From NCBI RefSeq assembly GCF_004959935.1, contig NZ_SMYN01000019.1, forward strand, positions 1-64,000: 64,000 nucleotides of DNA, given 5' to 3'. This stretch comes from Falsirhodobacter xinxiangensis (GTDB lineage Bacteria; Pseudomonadota; Alphaproteobacteria; Rhodobacterales; Rhodobacteraceae). Each line of letters begins with the position of its first letter. Position 1 is the stretch's first letter. Both the position numbers and the translations under genes were made by a program. Positions 26,055-34,345 of this stretch are shown here, piece after piece. The notes below the pieces were generated by a model. The model did no database searches, was not told where the DNA came from, and worked only from the letters and a program-made list of their open reading frames with translations.

Positions 26055-27287
26055 ATGTCTGATTCCAAGCCGGTCGCCATCGTTGGTGCAGGGCCCGTCG
26101 GGGCCGTCATGGCGCTTGCGCTTAGTCGCAAGGGCATTCCTGTGGTGCTGATCGAGGCCGAGTATGCCCCGATTCAGGATCAGCGCGCAGCCACCGTTCA
26201 CCCCCCCACGGTCGAGATGTTCGCCGAGCTGGGCCTGCTGGACGACGCGTTTTCCGAGGCCCCCTCGGGCGGGCTGCAATCGCCGATCTTCCACTATCGC
26301 AACCGCGTGGATAACGAGCTGGTCGCGGTTTTCGACGTGGATGTCCTAAAGGGCGAGGTCGCCTATCCCTTCGTTCTGCAATGGGAGCAATATAAGCTGG
26401 TCGAGGCCGTGGTCCCAAAGCTTGAGGCCGACCCCCTTGCCGAAGTGCGCTTTGGCTGGCGGCTGACCGGGATGGAGCAATCCGAAGACGACGTGACGCT
26501 GACCCTGACCAACCCTGCGGGAGAGCCGGAGACGCTGGTCGCTTCTTATGTCATCGGCACCGACGGTTTTCGTTCGACCGTGCGCGAGCTTGCGGGGATC
26601 GAATTCGAGGGCTTCACCTGGGCCGAGCGGTTCATCAAGATCGGCACGACCTTCGACTATCTGGATACCGACCGCGGTTACTGCACGCGCAACTACTTCT
26701 CTGACCCCGACGAATGGCTGAACCTGTTCAAAGTGAAGGGCGAGGGCGGGAACGGCATCTGGCGCGGCATCTTTCCCGTGCCGGCGGACGAGCGGGACGA
26801 GGACGCCATGAGCCTTGAAGGCGTGCAGCGGCGTCTTCAGAACCTGTACCCCAAGGACGGCGATTACGACATCGCCTATCACGCGCTTTACAAAGTGCAC
26901 CAGCGGGTGGCGAAGACCTATAACCTTGGCCGCGTGTTCCTTGCCGGCGACGCCGCGCATGTGAACAACCCCATCGGTGGCATGGGCATGAACGGCGGCA
27001 TCCATGATGCGATGAACCTTGCCGAAAAGCTGGCCGATGTCTGGTTCGCCCGCGCCGACGCATCGGTCTTCGACCGCTATTCGCGCCAGCGTCGCAAGGC
27101 GCAGATCGACTTCGTGCAGGCCCAGTCCATCCAGAACAAGAAAAGTCTGGAAGAGAAGGACCCCGCTCTGCGCCGCAAGTCGCTCGATAACCTGCGCCGC
27201 ATGTCCGAGAACACCGACCTGCACAAGCAATTCATCTACCGCAGCTCTTTGTTCGAGAGCCTGAAATCCGCCAACGCCGTCGAATAA
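26055..27287 (+). CDS. FAD-dependent aromatic-ring monooxygenase (PheA/TfdB/PHBH family)
   Basis: This 410-residue class A flavoprotein hydroxylase uses NAD(P)H and O2. The FAD Rossmann motif VAIVGAGPVGAVMALALS opens the protein. The DG fingerprint is in VIGTDGFRSTVRELAG, and the second FAD motif GDAAHVNNPIGGMGMNGGIHDA is at about 298. The C-terminal thioredoxin-like extension of phenol hydroxylases is absent. Such enzymes hydroxylate phenols or hydroxypyridines, ortho or with decarboxylation. It is followed at 10 bases by the amidohydrolase gene, so the two probably act in consecutive steps. Confidence 0.9.
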   Translation: MSDSKPVAIVGAGPVGAVMALALSRKGIPVVLIEAEYAPIQDQRAATVHPPTVEMFAELGLLDDAFSEAPSGGLQSPIFHYRNRVDNELVAVFDVDVLKGEVAYPFVLQWEQYKLVEAVVPKLEADPLAEVRFGWRLTGMEQSEDDVTLTLTNPAGEPETLVASYVIGTDGFRSTVRELAGIEFEGFTWAERFIKIGTTFDYLDTDRGYCTRNYFSDPDEWLNLFKVKGEGGNGIWRGIFPVPADERDEDAMSLEGVQRRLQNLYPKDGDYDIAYHALYKVHQRVAKTYNLGRVFLAGDAAHVNNPIGGMGMNGGIHDAMNLAEKLADVWFARADASVFDRYSRQRRKAQIDFVQAQSIQNKKSLEEKDPALRRKSLDNLRRMSENTDLHKQFIYRSSLFESLKSANAVE

Positions 27288-27297
27288 GGAAAGCCCG

Positions 27298-28308
27298 ATG
27301 ATCCGCACCGATGCCTTTACCCATCTGTTCCCCCCCGCCTATTTCGAACGGATTCAAGAGCTGATCCCCAACAAGGGCCCCATCAAGCGCTGGCTGACCA
27401 TCCCTACGCTTTATGATGTCGAGGCGCGTCTGCGCATGATCGACAGCTTTGGCGACTATCAGCAGATCCTGTCGAACTCTCAGCCTCCGATCGAACAGAT
27501 CTGCGGCCCCGAGGACAGTCCCGCGCTGGCCCGCCTTGCCAACGACGGCTTTGCCGAGCTGTGCCGGAAATACCCCGACCACTTCCCGACCTTCGTCGCA
27601 TCCCTGCCGATGAACAACACCCGCGCCTCGATCGAGGAAATCGACCGTTGCGTCGAGGAGTTGGGCGCGGGCGGCGTGCAATTCTTTACCAACGTGGACG
27701 GCGCGCCGCTGGATCACGACGACTACTTCCCGATCTTCGAACGCATGGCGCATCACGATCTGCCGATCTGGCTGCACCCGACGCGAGGCGCGAAATTTTC
27801 GGATTACGCTAAAGAGGAAAAATCGAAATACGAGGTGTGGTGGACCTTTGGCTGGCCCTACGAGACATCCGCCGCGATGTCGCATATCGTGTTTTCCAAG
27901 ATCTTCGAAAAGCTGCCGGACCTGAAGATCATCACCCACCACATGGGCGCGATGGTTCCATTCTTCGAAGGGCGCGTCGGTCCCGGCTGGGACCAGCTTG
28001 GCAGCCGTACCTCGGACGAGGATTACGATGGGCTTCTTGCCTCGCTGCAAAAGCGTCCGGTCGATTACTTCAAAATGTTCTATGCCGACACGGCCCTGTT
28101 CGGATCGCTTTCGGCGACGAAATGCGGTTTTGATTTCTTTGGCGCGGACAAGATCATCTTTGCCAGCGACTGCCCGTTCGACCCCGAGGGCGGCTATCAG
28201 TTCATCCGCGATACGATGAACGTGCTGGACCAGATGGACCTGACACCGCAGGACCGCGAGAACGTCATGGGCGGAAACATCCGCCGCATGATGAAGGTCA
28301 AGGTCTGA
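27298..28308 (+). CDS. amidohydrolase-2 family protein, ACMSD/decarboxylase-like
   Basis: This 336-residue TIM-barrel protein belongs to the family of ACMSD, gamma-resorcylate decarboxylase and picolinate-pathway PicC. Metal-site elements are LPIWLHPTRG, IITHHMGAMVPFFEGR and FASDCPFDPEGG. The N-terminal motif reads DAFTHLFP where DxHxH is usual, so the first metal histidine is replaced by Phe. It could decarboxylate a hydroxylated aromatic acid or hydrolyse a ring-opened product; the context favours a decarboxylase. It ends 15 bases before the convergent Mo-hydroxylase genes. Confidence 0.85.
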   Translation: MIRTDAFTHLFPPAYFERIQELIPNKGPIKRWLTIPTLYDVEARLRMIDSFGDYQQILSNSQPPIEQICGPEDSPALARLANDGFAELCRKYPDHFPTFVASLPMNNTRASIEEIDRCVEELGAGGVQFFTNVDGAPLDHDDYFPIFERMAHHDLPIWLHPTRGAKFSDYAKEEKSKYEVWWTFGWPYETSAAMSHIVFSKIFEKLPDLKIITHHMGAMVPFFEGRVGPGWDQLGSRTSDEDYDGLLASLQKRPVDYFKMFYADTALFGSLSATKCGFDFFGADKIIFASDCPFDPEGGYQFIRDTMNVLDQMDLTPQDRENVMGGNIRRMMKVKV

Positions 28309-28314
28309 AAATCG

Positions 28315-28336
28315 GCGCGGCGCTCAGGCGCCGCGC
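28315..28336 (-). terminator. terminator hairpin of the Mo-hydroxylase operon
   Basis: A perfect 9-bp stem, GCGCGGCGC (28315-28323) with GCGCCGCGC (28328-28336), encloses a 4-base loop that overlaps the stop codon of the 2Fe-2S subunit gene. On the minus strand it is followed within three bases by TTTT. It may also stop the convergent amidohydrolase transcript. Confidence 0.65.
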
Positions 28337-28794
28337 AATTCCTCGGCTGCGCTGGCGATGGCGGCGACGATGCCCATGTATCCCGTGCAGCGGCAGACCT
28401 GCCCGCTGAGTGCATTGCGGATCTGATCCTCGGACGGGGTGGGGTGGCGGGCGATGATGTCCGCCGCCATCATCAGCATTCCCAGCGTGCAGAACCCGCA
28501 TTGCAGCGCGTGCTTTTCGTGGAAATGGCGGCGGATGACGCCGAATGTCTCGTCCTTGCGCGTCGCCTCGATCGTGCGGACCTCGCGCCCGTCGCAGGTG
28601 GCGGCCAGCACGATGCAGGACCGCACGGGCATCCCGTCCAGATGCACGGTGCAGGCCCCGCAGGCCCCGTGGTCGCAGCCGACATGCGTGCCGGTCATGT
28701 CGCAGCGGTTGCGGACCAGATCGGACAGCGTTTCTCGTGGTTCAACGGATACGGTGCGGGGGGTGCCGTTCAGGGTCAGGGTCACGTCGATCAT
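28324..28794 (-). CDS. xanthine dehydrogenase-family 2Fe-2S subunit (CoxS-like)
   Basis: This 156-residue small subunit of a molybdenum hydroxylase carries two [2Fe-2S] clusters. The plant-type motif is CDHGACGACTVHLDG and the second motif is QCGFCTLGML with RCTGYMGIV. It passes electrons from the Mo centre to the FAD subunit. The start at 28794 overlaps the FAD-subunit stop by four bases (ATGA). Confidence 0.95.
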   Translation of the reverse strand: MIDVTLTLNGTPRTVSVEPRETLSDLVRNRCDMTGTHVGCDHGACGACTVHLDGMPVRSCIVLAATCDGREVRTIEATRKDETFGVIRRHFHEKHALQCGFCTLGMLMMAADIIARHPTPSEDQIRNALSGQVCRCTGYMGIVAAIASAAEELRGA

Positions 28795-29576
28795 GATTGC
28801 GCTTCCTTTATCGCGGCAAGAACGGTGGCAAGGTGGCAGCGGCGCTTGTAGGCGTCTGCGTCGGGATCGGCATCCGCCAGATCGGCAAGGATCGCGGCCC
28901 GCAGGTCGCCATGCAGCGCGGATTCCGCCCGCCGCAGACGCTGGGCGCGCGACTGCGTGCCGGTCAGCGCGATGCGGGGGGCATCGCCCAGCACGCAGAT
29001 CGCCAGCGAATCCGCAAAGGCCCCGCTTTTGCGCGTAACCTTGTACACTCCCCATGGCGCGGTGTTGCGGGGGATGCGGATGGCGCGGATGATCTCCCCC
29101 GCCTCCAGCGTGGTTGTGTAGGCGTCCTGAAGGAAATCCTCGATGGCTTCCTCGCGCGACGTGGCCCCTTCGATCAGCACGGTCGCGTCCAGCGCCAGCA
29201 GGCAGCAGGGCCAATCCGCCGCCGGATCGGCCAACGCAAGGCTGCCGCCGATGGTGCCCATATTCCGCACCGCGCGATAGGCGATCTTGGACGCGATGCG
29301 CGGCATCAACCCGCCCGAGGGATCTGGCACCGCCCCATCCTCGATCATCGCATGGGTGGTCAACGCGCCCAGCGTCACGGCATCGGGTGTCTCGTTCACG
29401 CCGCGCAGCTCGGACAGGCGCGACAGGTCGATCATCGTCTCGGCCGAGGTGACACGCAGGTTCAACATTGCCATCAGCGACTGGCCACCCGCCAGAAATG
29501 TCGTCTCGTCATTTGCCGCGTCAAGGGCGTCGGGCAGGGACGTGGGGCGCAGATATTCGAAATTTGCTGACTTCAT
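28791..29576 (-). CDS. xanthine dehydrogenase-family FAD-binding subunit (CoxM-like)
   Basis: This 261-residue FAD subunit has the family motifs FLAGGQSLMAMLNLR (FAD pyrophosphate) and MGTIGGSLALADPAADWP. It links the Fe-S subunit to the final electron acceptor. The start at 29576 overlaps the large-subunit stop by four bases; the long upstream frame is shadow. Confidence 0.95.
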   Translation of the reverse strand: MKSANFEYLRPTSLPDALDAANDETTFLAGGQSLMAMLNLRVTSAETMIDLSRLSELRGVNETPDAVTLGALTTHAMIEDGAVPDPSGGLMPRIASKIAYRAVRNMGTIGGSLALADPAADWPCCLLALDATVLIEGATSREEAIEDFLQDAYTTTLEAGEIIRAIRIPRNTAPWGVYKVTRKSGAFADSLAICVLGDAPRIALTGTQSRAQRLRRAESALHGDLRAAILADLADADPDADAYKRRCHLATVLAAIKEAQS

Positions 29577-31942
29577 TCCTCGCCCCTCGCCAATGCGACG
29601 GCATCCGAGACGCGGCGCGGCGTCATCGGCGTTTCGCAGAACTTTGCGCCAATGTCGCGGAAGGCGTCCGTCAGCGCGTTGGCAATGGCGGCGGGGGGCG
29701 CGATGGCCCCGCCTTCGCCCATGCCCTTGACGCCGTGTTCGGTGCTGGTCGCAGGGGTCACCATGTGGCCGATGCGGAACGACGGGATTTCCGGCGCGCA
29801 GGGCATCAGGTAGTCGCCCCAAGTGGTCGCAATCGGCTGGCCGGTTTCGTCATAGGGGATCTCCTCGTACAGCGCGGTGCCGATGCCTTGGGCAACGCCG
29901 CCGATGATCTGGCCGTCCACGATCATCGGGTTGATCAGGTTGCCGCAATCCTCCACCACGACGTAATCGAGGATACGCGTCACCCCTGTTTCTGGATGCG
30001 CAGCCACCACCACGGCATGAACGCCATAGGAGAATACTCCGCCGCTTTCGGGGGGTTCATAGGTTGCCGTCGCCTCCAGCCCCGGTGCCATCCCTTCGGG
30101 CAGCGCCTCGGGGCGGATGTTGGCGGCGCGGGCAATCTCGGGGATCGGGATGCTTCCTTGCGGTCCGTGCGCCGCGCCGTCCCGCAGCGTGATCAGGTCC
30201 GGCGTGGTTTGGAGCAGATGCGCGGCGACGGCGCGGATTTTTTCGGCCAGCGCTGCGGCGGCCTTGGTCACCGCGCCACCGCAAAACACGATGGACCGCG
30301 ACGCGAACGTGCCGAAACCGAAGGGAGAGATCGAGGTATCCCCATGCCGCACCACGATCTGCGCAGGCGTCAGGCCAAGCCCGTCTGCGGCGATCTGCGC
30401 CAGCGACGTCTCCAACCCCTGACCGTGGCTTTGGATCGCGACCAGAACCTGCGCTGATCCATCGGGCATCATGCGGATCGTTGCCGTCTCATATCCCGGC
30501 ACGACGCGGGACTTGCGCTTGACCCATTCAACGGTGCCGTGGCCGCTTTGCTCGGTATAGCAGGCAAAGCCGACGCCGATGCGGGTGCCGTCAGGTTCCC
30601 CCGCCGCCTGCCGCGCACGGACCGCGGGCAGGTCGATCATCGCCACCGCCTTGTCCAGCGCAGTAGGATAGTCGCCGTTGTCCAGCCTCAGCCCGCCGCC
30701 GGTGCGATAGGGCATCTCGGTCGGGCCGACCAGATTGCGGTGGCGGATCTCGACCGGGTCGATGCCCAGCTCGTGTGCCAATTCGTCCACCAGCCGTTCG
30801 ATCGCGAAACAGGCGCCGGGGCGGGCCACACCGCGATAGGGGCCAAGCGGCGCCTTGTTGGTCGCAACCGTATGCGTGTCGATGTTCAGATGCTGGATGC
30901 GATAGGACCCCGGCAGGTTCCGCGCCGCCATGCTCGTTTCCATGAACGGCCCCGACGGCCAAAGCGCATAGGCCCCGGCATCGACATGGATCGACCCCTC
31001 GATCCCCAGAATGGTGCCGTCGCGTTCGGCCAGCACGGTCAGGTCGTAATGATGTTCCCGCGCGTGGACGGATGCGATCAGATGCTCGTTCCGATCCTCG
31101 ATCCAGCGGACAGGGTGATCGACGCTCAGCGCAAGGGCGGCCATCGCGATTTCCTCGGGCATCAGGCGGTTCTTGCCGCCGAAACCGCCGCCCACATCCA
31201 CGGCCACGACGCGCAGGCGGTGTTCGGGAATGCCAAGCGCGATGGACAGCCCGTGGCGCATTACATGCGGCCCTTGGGTCGATGTGTAGACCACCAACTC
31301 GTCCGTGCGGTGGTCGCGATATGCGACGACGCCGCGCGTCTCCAACGGGTTGGCGGCTTGCCGGTTCATCTTGAACCGCCGCCGCATCCGCACGGGCGCA
31401 TCCGCCACCGACGCGATATCGCCCCCCGTGATGACGGAGTGGATAAAGCCGTTGTCCGGCCAGTCGTCATGCAGCCGCGCCGCACCCTTGGCCAGCGCGT
31501 TCACCGCGTCGATCACGGGGGGCAGCTCCTCCACATCGACCCAGACGGCAGAGGCGACATCCTCGGCCAGCGCGCGGTTCGCGCCAAGGCACATCGCAAC
31601 CGGCTGGCCCGCGAACAGTACCTTGCCGTCCGCCAGCGGCGGATAGACGGCGTTGCGGAACGTCCCCAGTTCCGGCCCTGCGAACAGCGGATGGATGGTC
31701 GGCAGATCGGCCAGTGTCCAGACCGTGCCCGGCTCCGCCCCGCCCGCATCGATGGAAAGGATGCGACCGTGGGCCGAGGCGCTGCGCACAAAGGCTACGT
31801 CCTGCATGTGCGGCAACCGCAGATCGGCGACGAACTGGCTTGCCCCCAGCAGGTGGCGGGCGTCTTCCTTTCGGAGCAATGGCTTGCCGATCCATCGGTC
31901 GGCTGTCTCGCTATGCATGTCGTCGTCTTTCGCAGATGTCAT
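29573..31942 (-). CDS. xanthine dehydrogenase-family molybdopterin-binding subunit (CoxL-like)
   Basis: This 789-residue catalytic subunit of a molybdenum hydroxylase would introduce a hydroxyl group from water next to a ring nitrogen or into an aldehyde. It starts with the small aldehyde-oxidase domain (IGKPLLRKEDARHLLG). Molybdopterin-binding stretches include VDVGGGFGGKN, LGPYRGVARPGACF and GMGEGGAIAPP. The order L-M-S on the minus strand with two ATGA overlaps marks a coupled operon. The CO-dehydrogenase active-site AYXCSFR motif is not seen, so it is an N-heterocycle or aldehyde hydroxylase. A CoxG partner is at 41455-41913. The exact start (31942 or 31918) is unsure. Confidence 0.93.
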   Translation of the reverse strand: MTSAKDDDMHSETADRWIGKPLLRKEDARHLLGASQFVADLRLPHMQDVAFVRSASAHGRILSIDAGGAEPGTVWTLADLPTIHPLFAGPELGTFRNAVYPPLADGKVLFAGQPVAMCLGANRALAEDVASAVWVDVEELPPVIDAVNALAKGAARLHDDWPDNGFIHSVITGGDIASVADAPVRMRRRFKMNRQAANPLETRGVVAYRDHRTDELVVYTSTQGPHVMRHGLSIALGIPEHRLRVVAVDVGGGFGGKNRLMPEEIAMAALALSVDHPVRWIEDRNEHLIASVHAREHHYDLTVLAERDGTILGIEGSIHVDAGAYALWPSGPFMETSMAARNLPGSYRIQHLNIDTHTVATNKAPLGPYRGVARPGACFAIERLVDELAHELGIDPVEIRHRNLVGPTEMPYRTGGGLRLDNGDYPTALDKAVAMIDLPAVRARQAAGEPDGTRIGVGFACYTEQSGHGTVEWVKRKSRVVPGYETATIRMMPDGSAQVLVAIQSHGQGLETSLAQIAADGLGLTPAQIVVRHGDTSISPFGFGTFASRSIVFCGGAVTKAAAALAEKIRAVAAHLLQTTPDLITLRDGAAHGPQGSIPIPEIARAANIRPEALPEGMAPGLEATATYEPPESGGVFSYGVHAVVVAAHPETGVTRILDYVVVEDCGNLINPMIVDGQIIGGVAQGIGTALYEEIPYDETGQPIATTWGDYLMPCAPEIPSFRIGHMVTPATSTEHGVKGMGEGGAIAPPAAIANALTDAFRDIGAKFCETPMTPRRVSDAVALARGEE

Positions 31943-31952
31943 GGGTTTCGCG

Positions 31953-32771
31953 TCAGGTCAGCATCTTGATCGCGGTGATGCCAAGAAACACGGCAAAAAA
32001 GCGCTTTACGATCCGGGGATCGAGGCTATGGGCAAGACCCGCGCCAAAAGGGGCAAGCGCGGTTGTCAGAGGCAGGATCAGCGCCACCGCGACAAGGTTC
32101 ACGTAACCGACGGAAAAGGGCAAGCGATCCGCCACGCCCAGCCCGGAAAGCACGAACCCCGCCGTTGCCGGAACCGCAATAAACAGCCCCAGCATCGACG
32201 CGGTGCCGACCGCGCGCCGGATCGGCACCGAAAACGCTACCATCGTCGGCACCGCCAGCGATCCGCCCCCGATCCCCATCAGCGCCGAGAATGCGCCGAT
32301 TACGCAGGCGATCGCAGCGTTTACCGTCCGGCTGGCCGGCATCTCCGCGCGCAGCACCAAAGACTTCGGCGTCGCCATGTTGATCGCGACCAGCACGGCG
32401 ACGATGCCGAAAACGGCGCGCAGCACGTCGCCATCGATGAACCGCGCCGCCAGCCCCGATGCAAGCGCGCCAAAGGCCACGGCCGGACCCCACCGCCACA
32501 GGATCGCAGCGTCGATCCCGTCCTTCTTGCGATGCGCCCGCGCCGAAACGACAGAGGTCGCGATGATCGTGGCCAGCGACGATGCCACCGCCATGTGCAT
32601 CGCGACGTCGTCCTCCACCTCGGTCAGGGTGAACAGCCAGAACAGCACCGGCACCAGAACGATGCCTCCACCCACGCCCAGCAGCCCCGAAAGCACACCC
32701 GCCAACGCCGAGGCCGCGAGCAGCCCCGCCAACAACAAAATCGCCTCGTGCAAAGGTATGCCCAGTATCAT
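31953..32771 (-). CDS. TauE/SafE-family anion transporter
   Basis: This 272-residue membrane protein has about eight hydrophobic segments and the repeated TauE motif GLLGVGGGIVLVPVLFW. The family exports sulfite, sulfoacetate or other organic anions. It lies 10 bases upstream of the Mo-hydroxylase operon in the same direction, and its start overlaps the preceding gene by four bases. A second family member is at 39043-39795. Confidence 0.87.
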   Translation of the reverse strand: MILGIPLHEAILLLAGLLAASALAGVLSGLLGVGGGIVLVPVLFWLFTLTEVEDDVAMHMAVASSLATIIATSVVSARAHRKKDGIDAAILWRWGPAVAFGALASGLAARFIDGDVLRAVFGIVAVLVAINMATPKSLVLRAEMPASRTVNAAIACVIGAFSALMGIGGGSLAVPTMVAFSVPIRRAVGTASMLGLFIAVPATAGFVLSGLGVADRLPFSVGYVNLVAVALILPLTTALAPFGAGLAHSLDPRIVKRFFAVFLGITAIKMLT

Positions 32772-33541
32772 GCGCGATCCTCGGCAAGCGGGGCGGTTGC
32801 AAATGGGCCGCCTTGAAAACGCTCGGGCGAGGGGCCGTCGAAGCGGGCGGCAAAGGCATCGGCGTCGTCCTTGGGCCGATACCCCAGCACCCGAAGGGCA
32901 GGGCTGTGCCAGAATCCCTCGCGCGTTTCCGAGGTAGCATAGACGACCATATGCCCGATCCGTCCCGCCGAAAGGCCCAACCGCACCAGCTGTTCAAGGT
33001 CGCGGTGCGACAACCATGTGGCAAGCATCCGCCGCGCCGTGGGTTCGGGGAAACAGGACCCGATCCGCAGGCACAACGTCTCTATCCCAAAACGGTCGAA
33101 ATAAAAGCGCGACAGATCCTCGCCGAAGCTTTTGGACACGCCATAGAAACTGTCGGGTCGGCGGGGGCTGGCGGGATCGATCACCTCGGTCACTGGATGA
33201 AAGCCCGTGACGTGGTTCGATGAGGCCCAGACGATGCGCCGCACGCCCGCCTTGCGAGCCGCCTCGTAAAGCACCTGCATGCCGACGATGTTGGAATGAA
33301 GGACATCGGCAAAGCTGTGGATGCCCGAACGTCCGCCGAAATGGGCGATGGCATCGAGCCCTGCGACCATGCGCGCGCACAGATCGGGATCGGTCAGATC
33401 GCCCTGAAACAGCGTCTCGTTCGCGCGGGCAGGGCCAAGATCGGCAACGTCGTTCAGGTGCAGCGCGAAATCCTGCGCCAGCGCCCCGCGCAGATAGCTG
33501 CCGATGCGCCCCGATGCTCCGGTCAGCAGCACCCTTTTCAT
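32768..33541 (-). CDS. udh: uronate dehydrogenase-like SDR
   Basis: This 257-residue extended SDR oxidises an aldose acid such as galacturonate or glucuronate to the lactone with NAD. It has the cofactor site LLTGASGRIGSYLRG, the active-site ASSNHVTGF and YGVSKSFGE (Tyr/Lys), and the long stretch RIGSCFPEPTARRMLATWLSHRD that matches Agrobacterium Udh as remembered. The start at 33541 overlaps the aspartate dehydrogenase-like stop by four bases; 33550 is an alternative. Why a uronate enzyme sits here is unclear; it may act on an analogous hydroxy-aldehyde. Confidence 0.8.
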   Translation of the reverse strand: MKRVLLTGASGRIGSYLRGALAQDFALHLNDVADLGPARANETLFQGDLTDPDLCARMVAGLDAIAHFGGRSGIHSFADVLHSNIVGMQVLYEAARKAGVRRIVWASSNHVTGFHPVTEVIDPASPRRPDSFYGVSKSFGEDLSRFYFDRFGIETLCLRIGSCFPEPTARRMLATWLSHRDLEQLVRLGLSAGRIGHMVVYATSETREGFWHSPALRVLGYRPKDDADAFAARFDGPSPERFQGGPFATAPLAEDRA

Positions 33542-34332
33542 ATCACGCATCTTGCCACCGCCATCTCTATCGCCCGCGTCAAAGAGGACGGGGCGAGAAC
33601 CGAGCTTTTGGGATTGTCGGGCAAAACGCGCCCGTTGACCGAGATCGCGATCTCTCCGAATGCACCGCTGGCGAGGATGACATGGCGGTTGCCGGTGGCC
33701 TCGGGGTCGGCGATCAGGGCGACCTCGGTCGCATCGAAGCCCGTTCCGGCAAGGGCCACCGTTGCCGCCACGTTGGCGTTCTTGGGGAATGCCAGCGCAG
33801 CCTCGCGCGCGGTGCCGGTAAAGAAAACGACCGGCGAGGTGACGGCACGCAGATCGAGCGTATCCTCGGCGGGGGTGCCAAGCCACGCGGCGGGAGCCTT
33901 GCGGCTTTCATAGCGAACCTTGTCCAGCCCCGCATGACGCGCCGACCCCAGAACGTCCAGCCCGCCCAGTGCGCCCGAGGGGATGACAATTCTGCCGCCC
34001 CGTTCGGCGGCGCGGCGCAGGTCAGCCTCGGTCTCGTGATCGGCAAGCGCCCCCACCGAGGCGATGACCAGGTCGGCACCCAGACCCAGCACTCGCACGC
34101 CCAAGGCCCGCAGCGCCGCGTGACCCGCACATTCCACGACCAGCGTCGGCGCAAAGGCCGCGAACGCGTCCCAGTCAGCCGTGACCAGCGCGCCAGCGGG
34201 CGCGACGGCCCGCGTCTGTTCCAGTGCGCGGGGCGTGCTCAGGATCGCGCCGACCGGAACGGTCGAAAGCTGCCGCGCGATCTGCTGGCCGATCGCGCCA
34301 AACCCGATCATTCCAAGGCGCAGTTCAGTCAT
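33538..34332 (-). CDS. aspartate dehydrogenase-like (NadX family)
   Basis: This 264-residue NAD(P)-dependent enzyme has an N-terminal Rossmann domain (LRLGMIGFGAIGQQIARQL) and the family C-terminal domain (IVIPSGALGGLDVL, KNANVAATVALAGTGFDATEV). Aspartate dehydrogenases interconvert L-aspartate and iminoaspartate/oxaloacetate. In this context it could instead recycle an amino or imino dicarboxylate from ring nitrogen. AAGGAA lies 7 bases before the ATG at 34332. Confidence 0.83.
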   Translation of the reverse strand: MTELRLGMIGFGAIGQQIARQLSTVPVGAILSTPRALEQTRAVAPAGALVTADWDAFAAFAPTLVVECAGHAALRALGVRVLGLGADLVIASVGALADHETEADLRRAAERGGRIVIPSGALGGLDVLGSARHAGLDKVRYESRKAPAAWLGTPAEDTLDLRAVTSPVVFFTGTAREAALAFPKNANVAATVALAGTGFDATEVALIADPEATGNRHVILASGAFGEIAISVNGRVLPDNPKSSVLAPSSLTRAIEMAVARCVI

Positions 34333-34345
34333 TTCGCTTGTTCCT

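Noticed and set aside
29573-31942. CO dehydrogenase (form I) as the function of the Mo-hydroxylase
   Set aside because: CoxG is present, but the AYXCSFR active-site loop of form I CoxL is not found in the large subunit.
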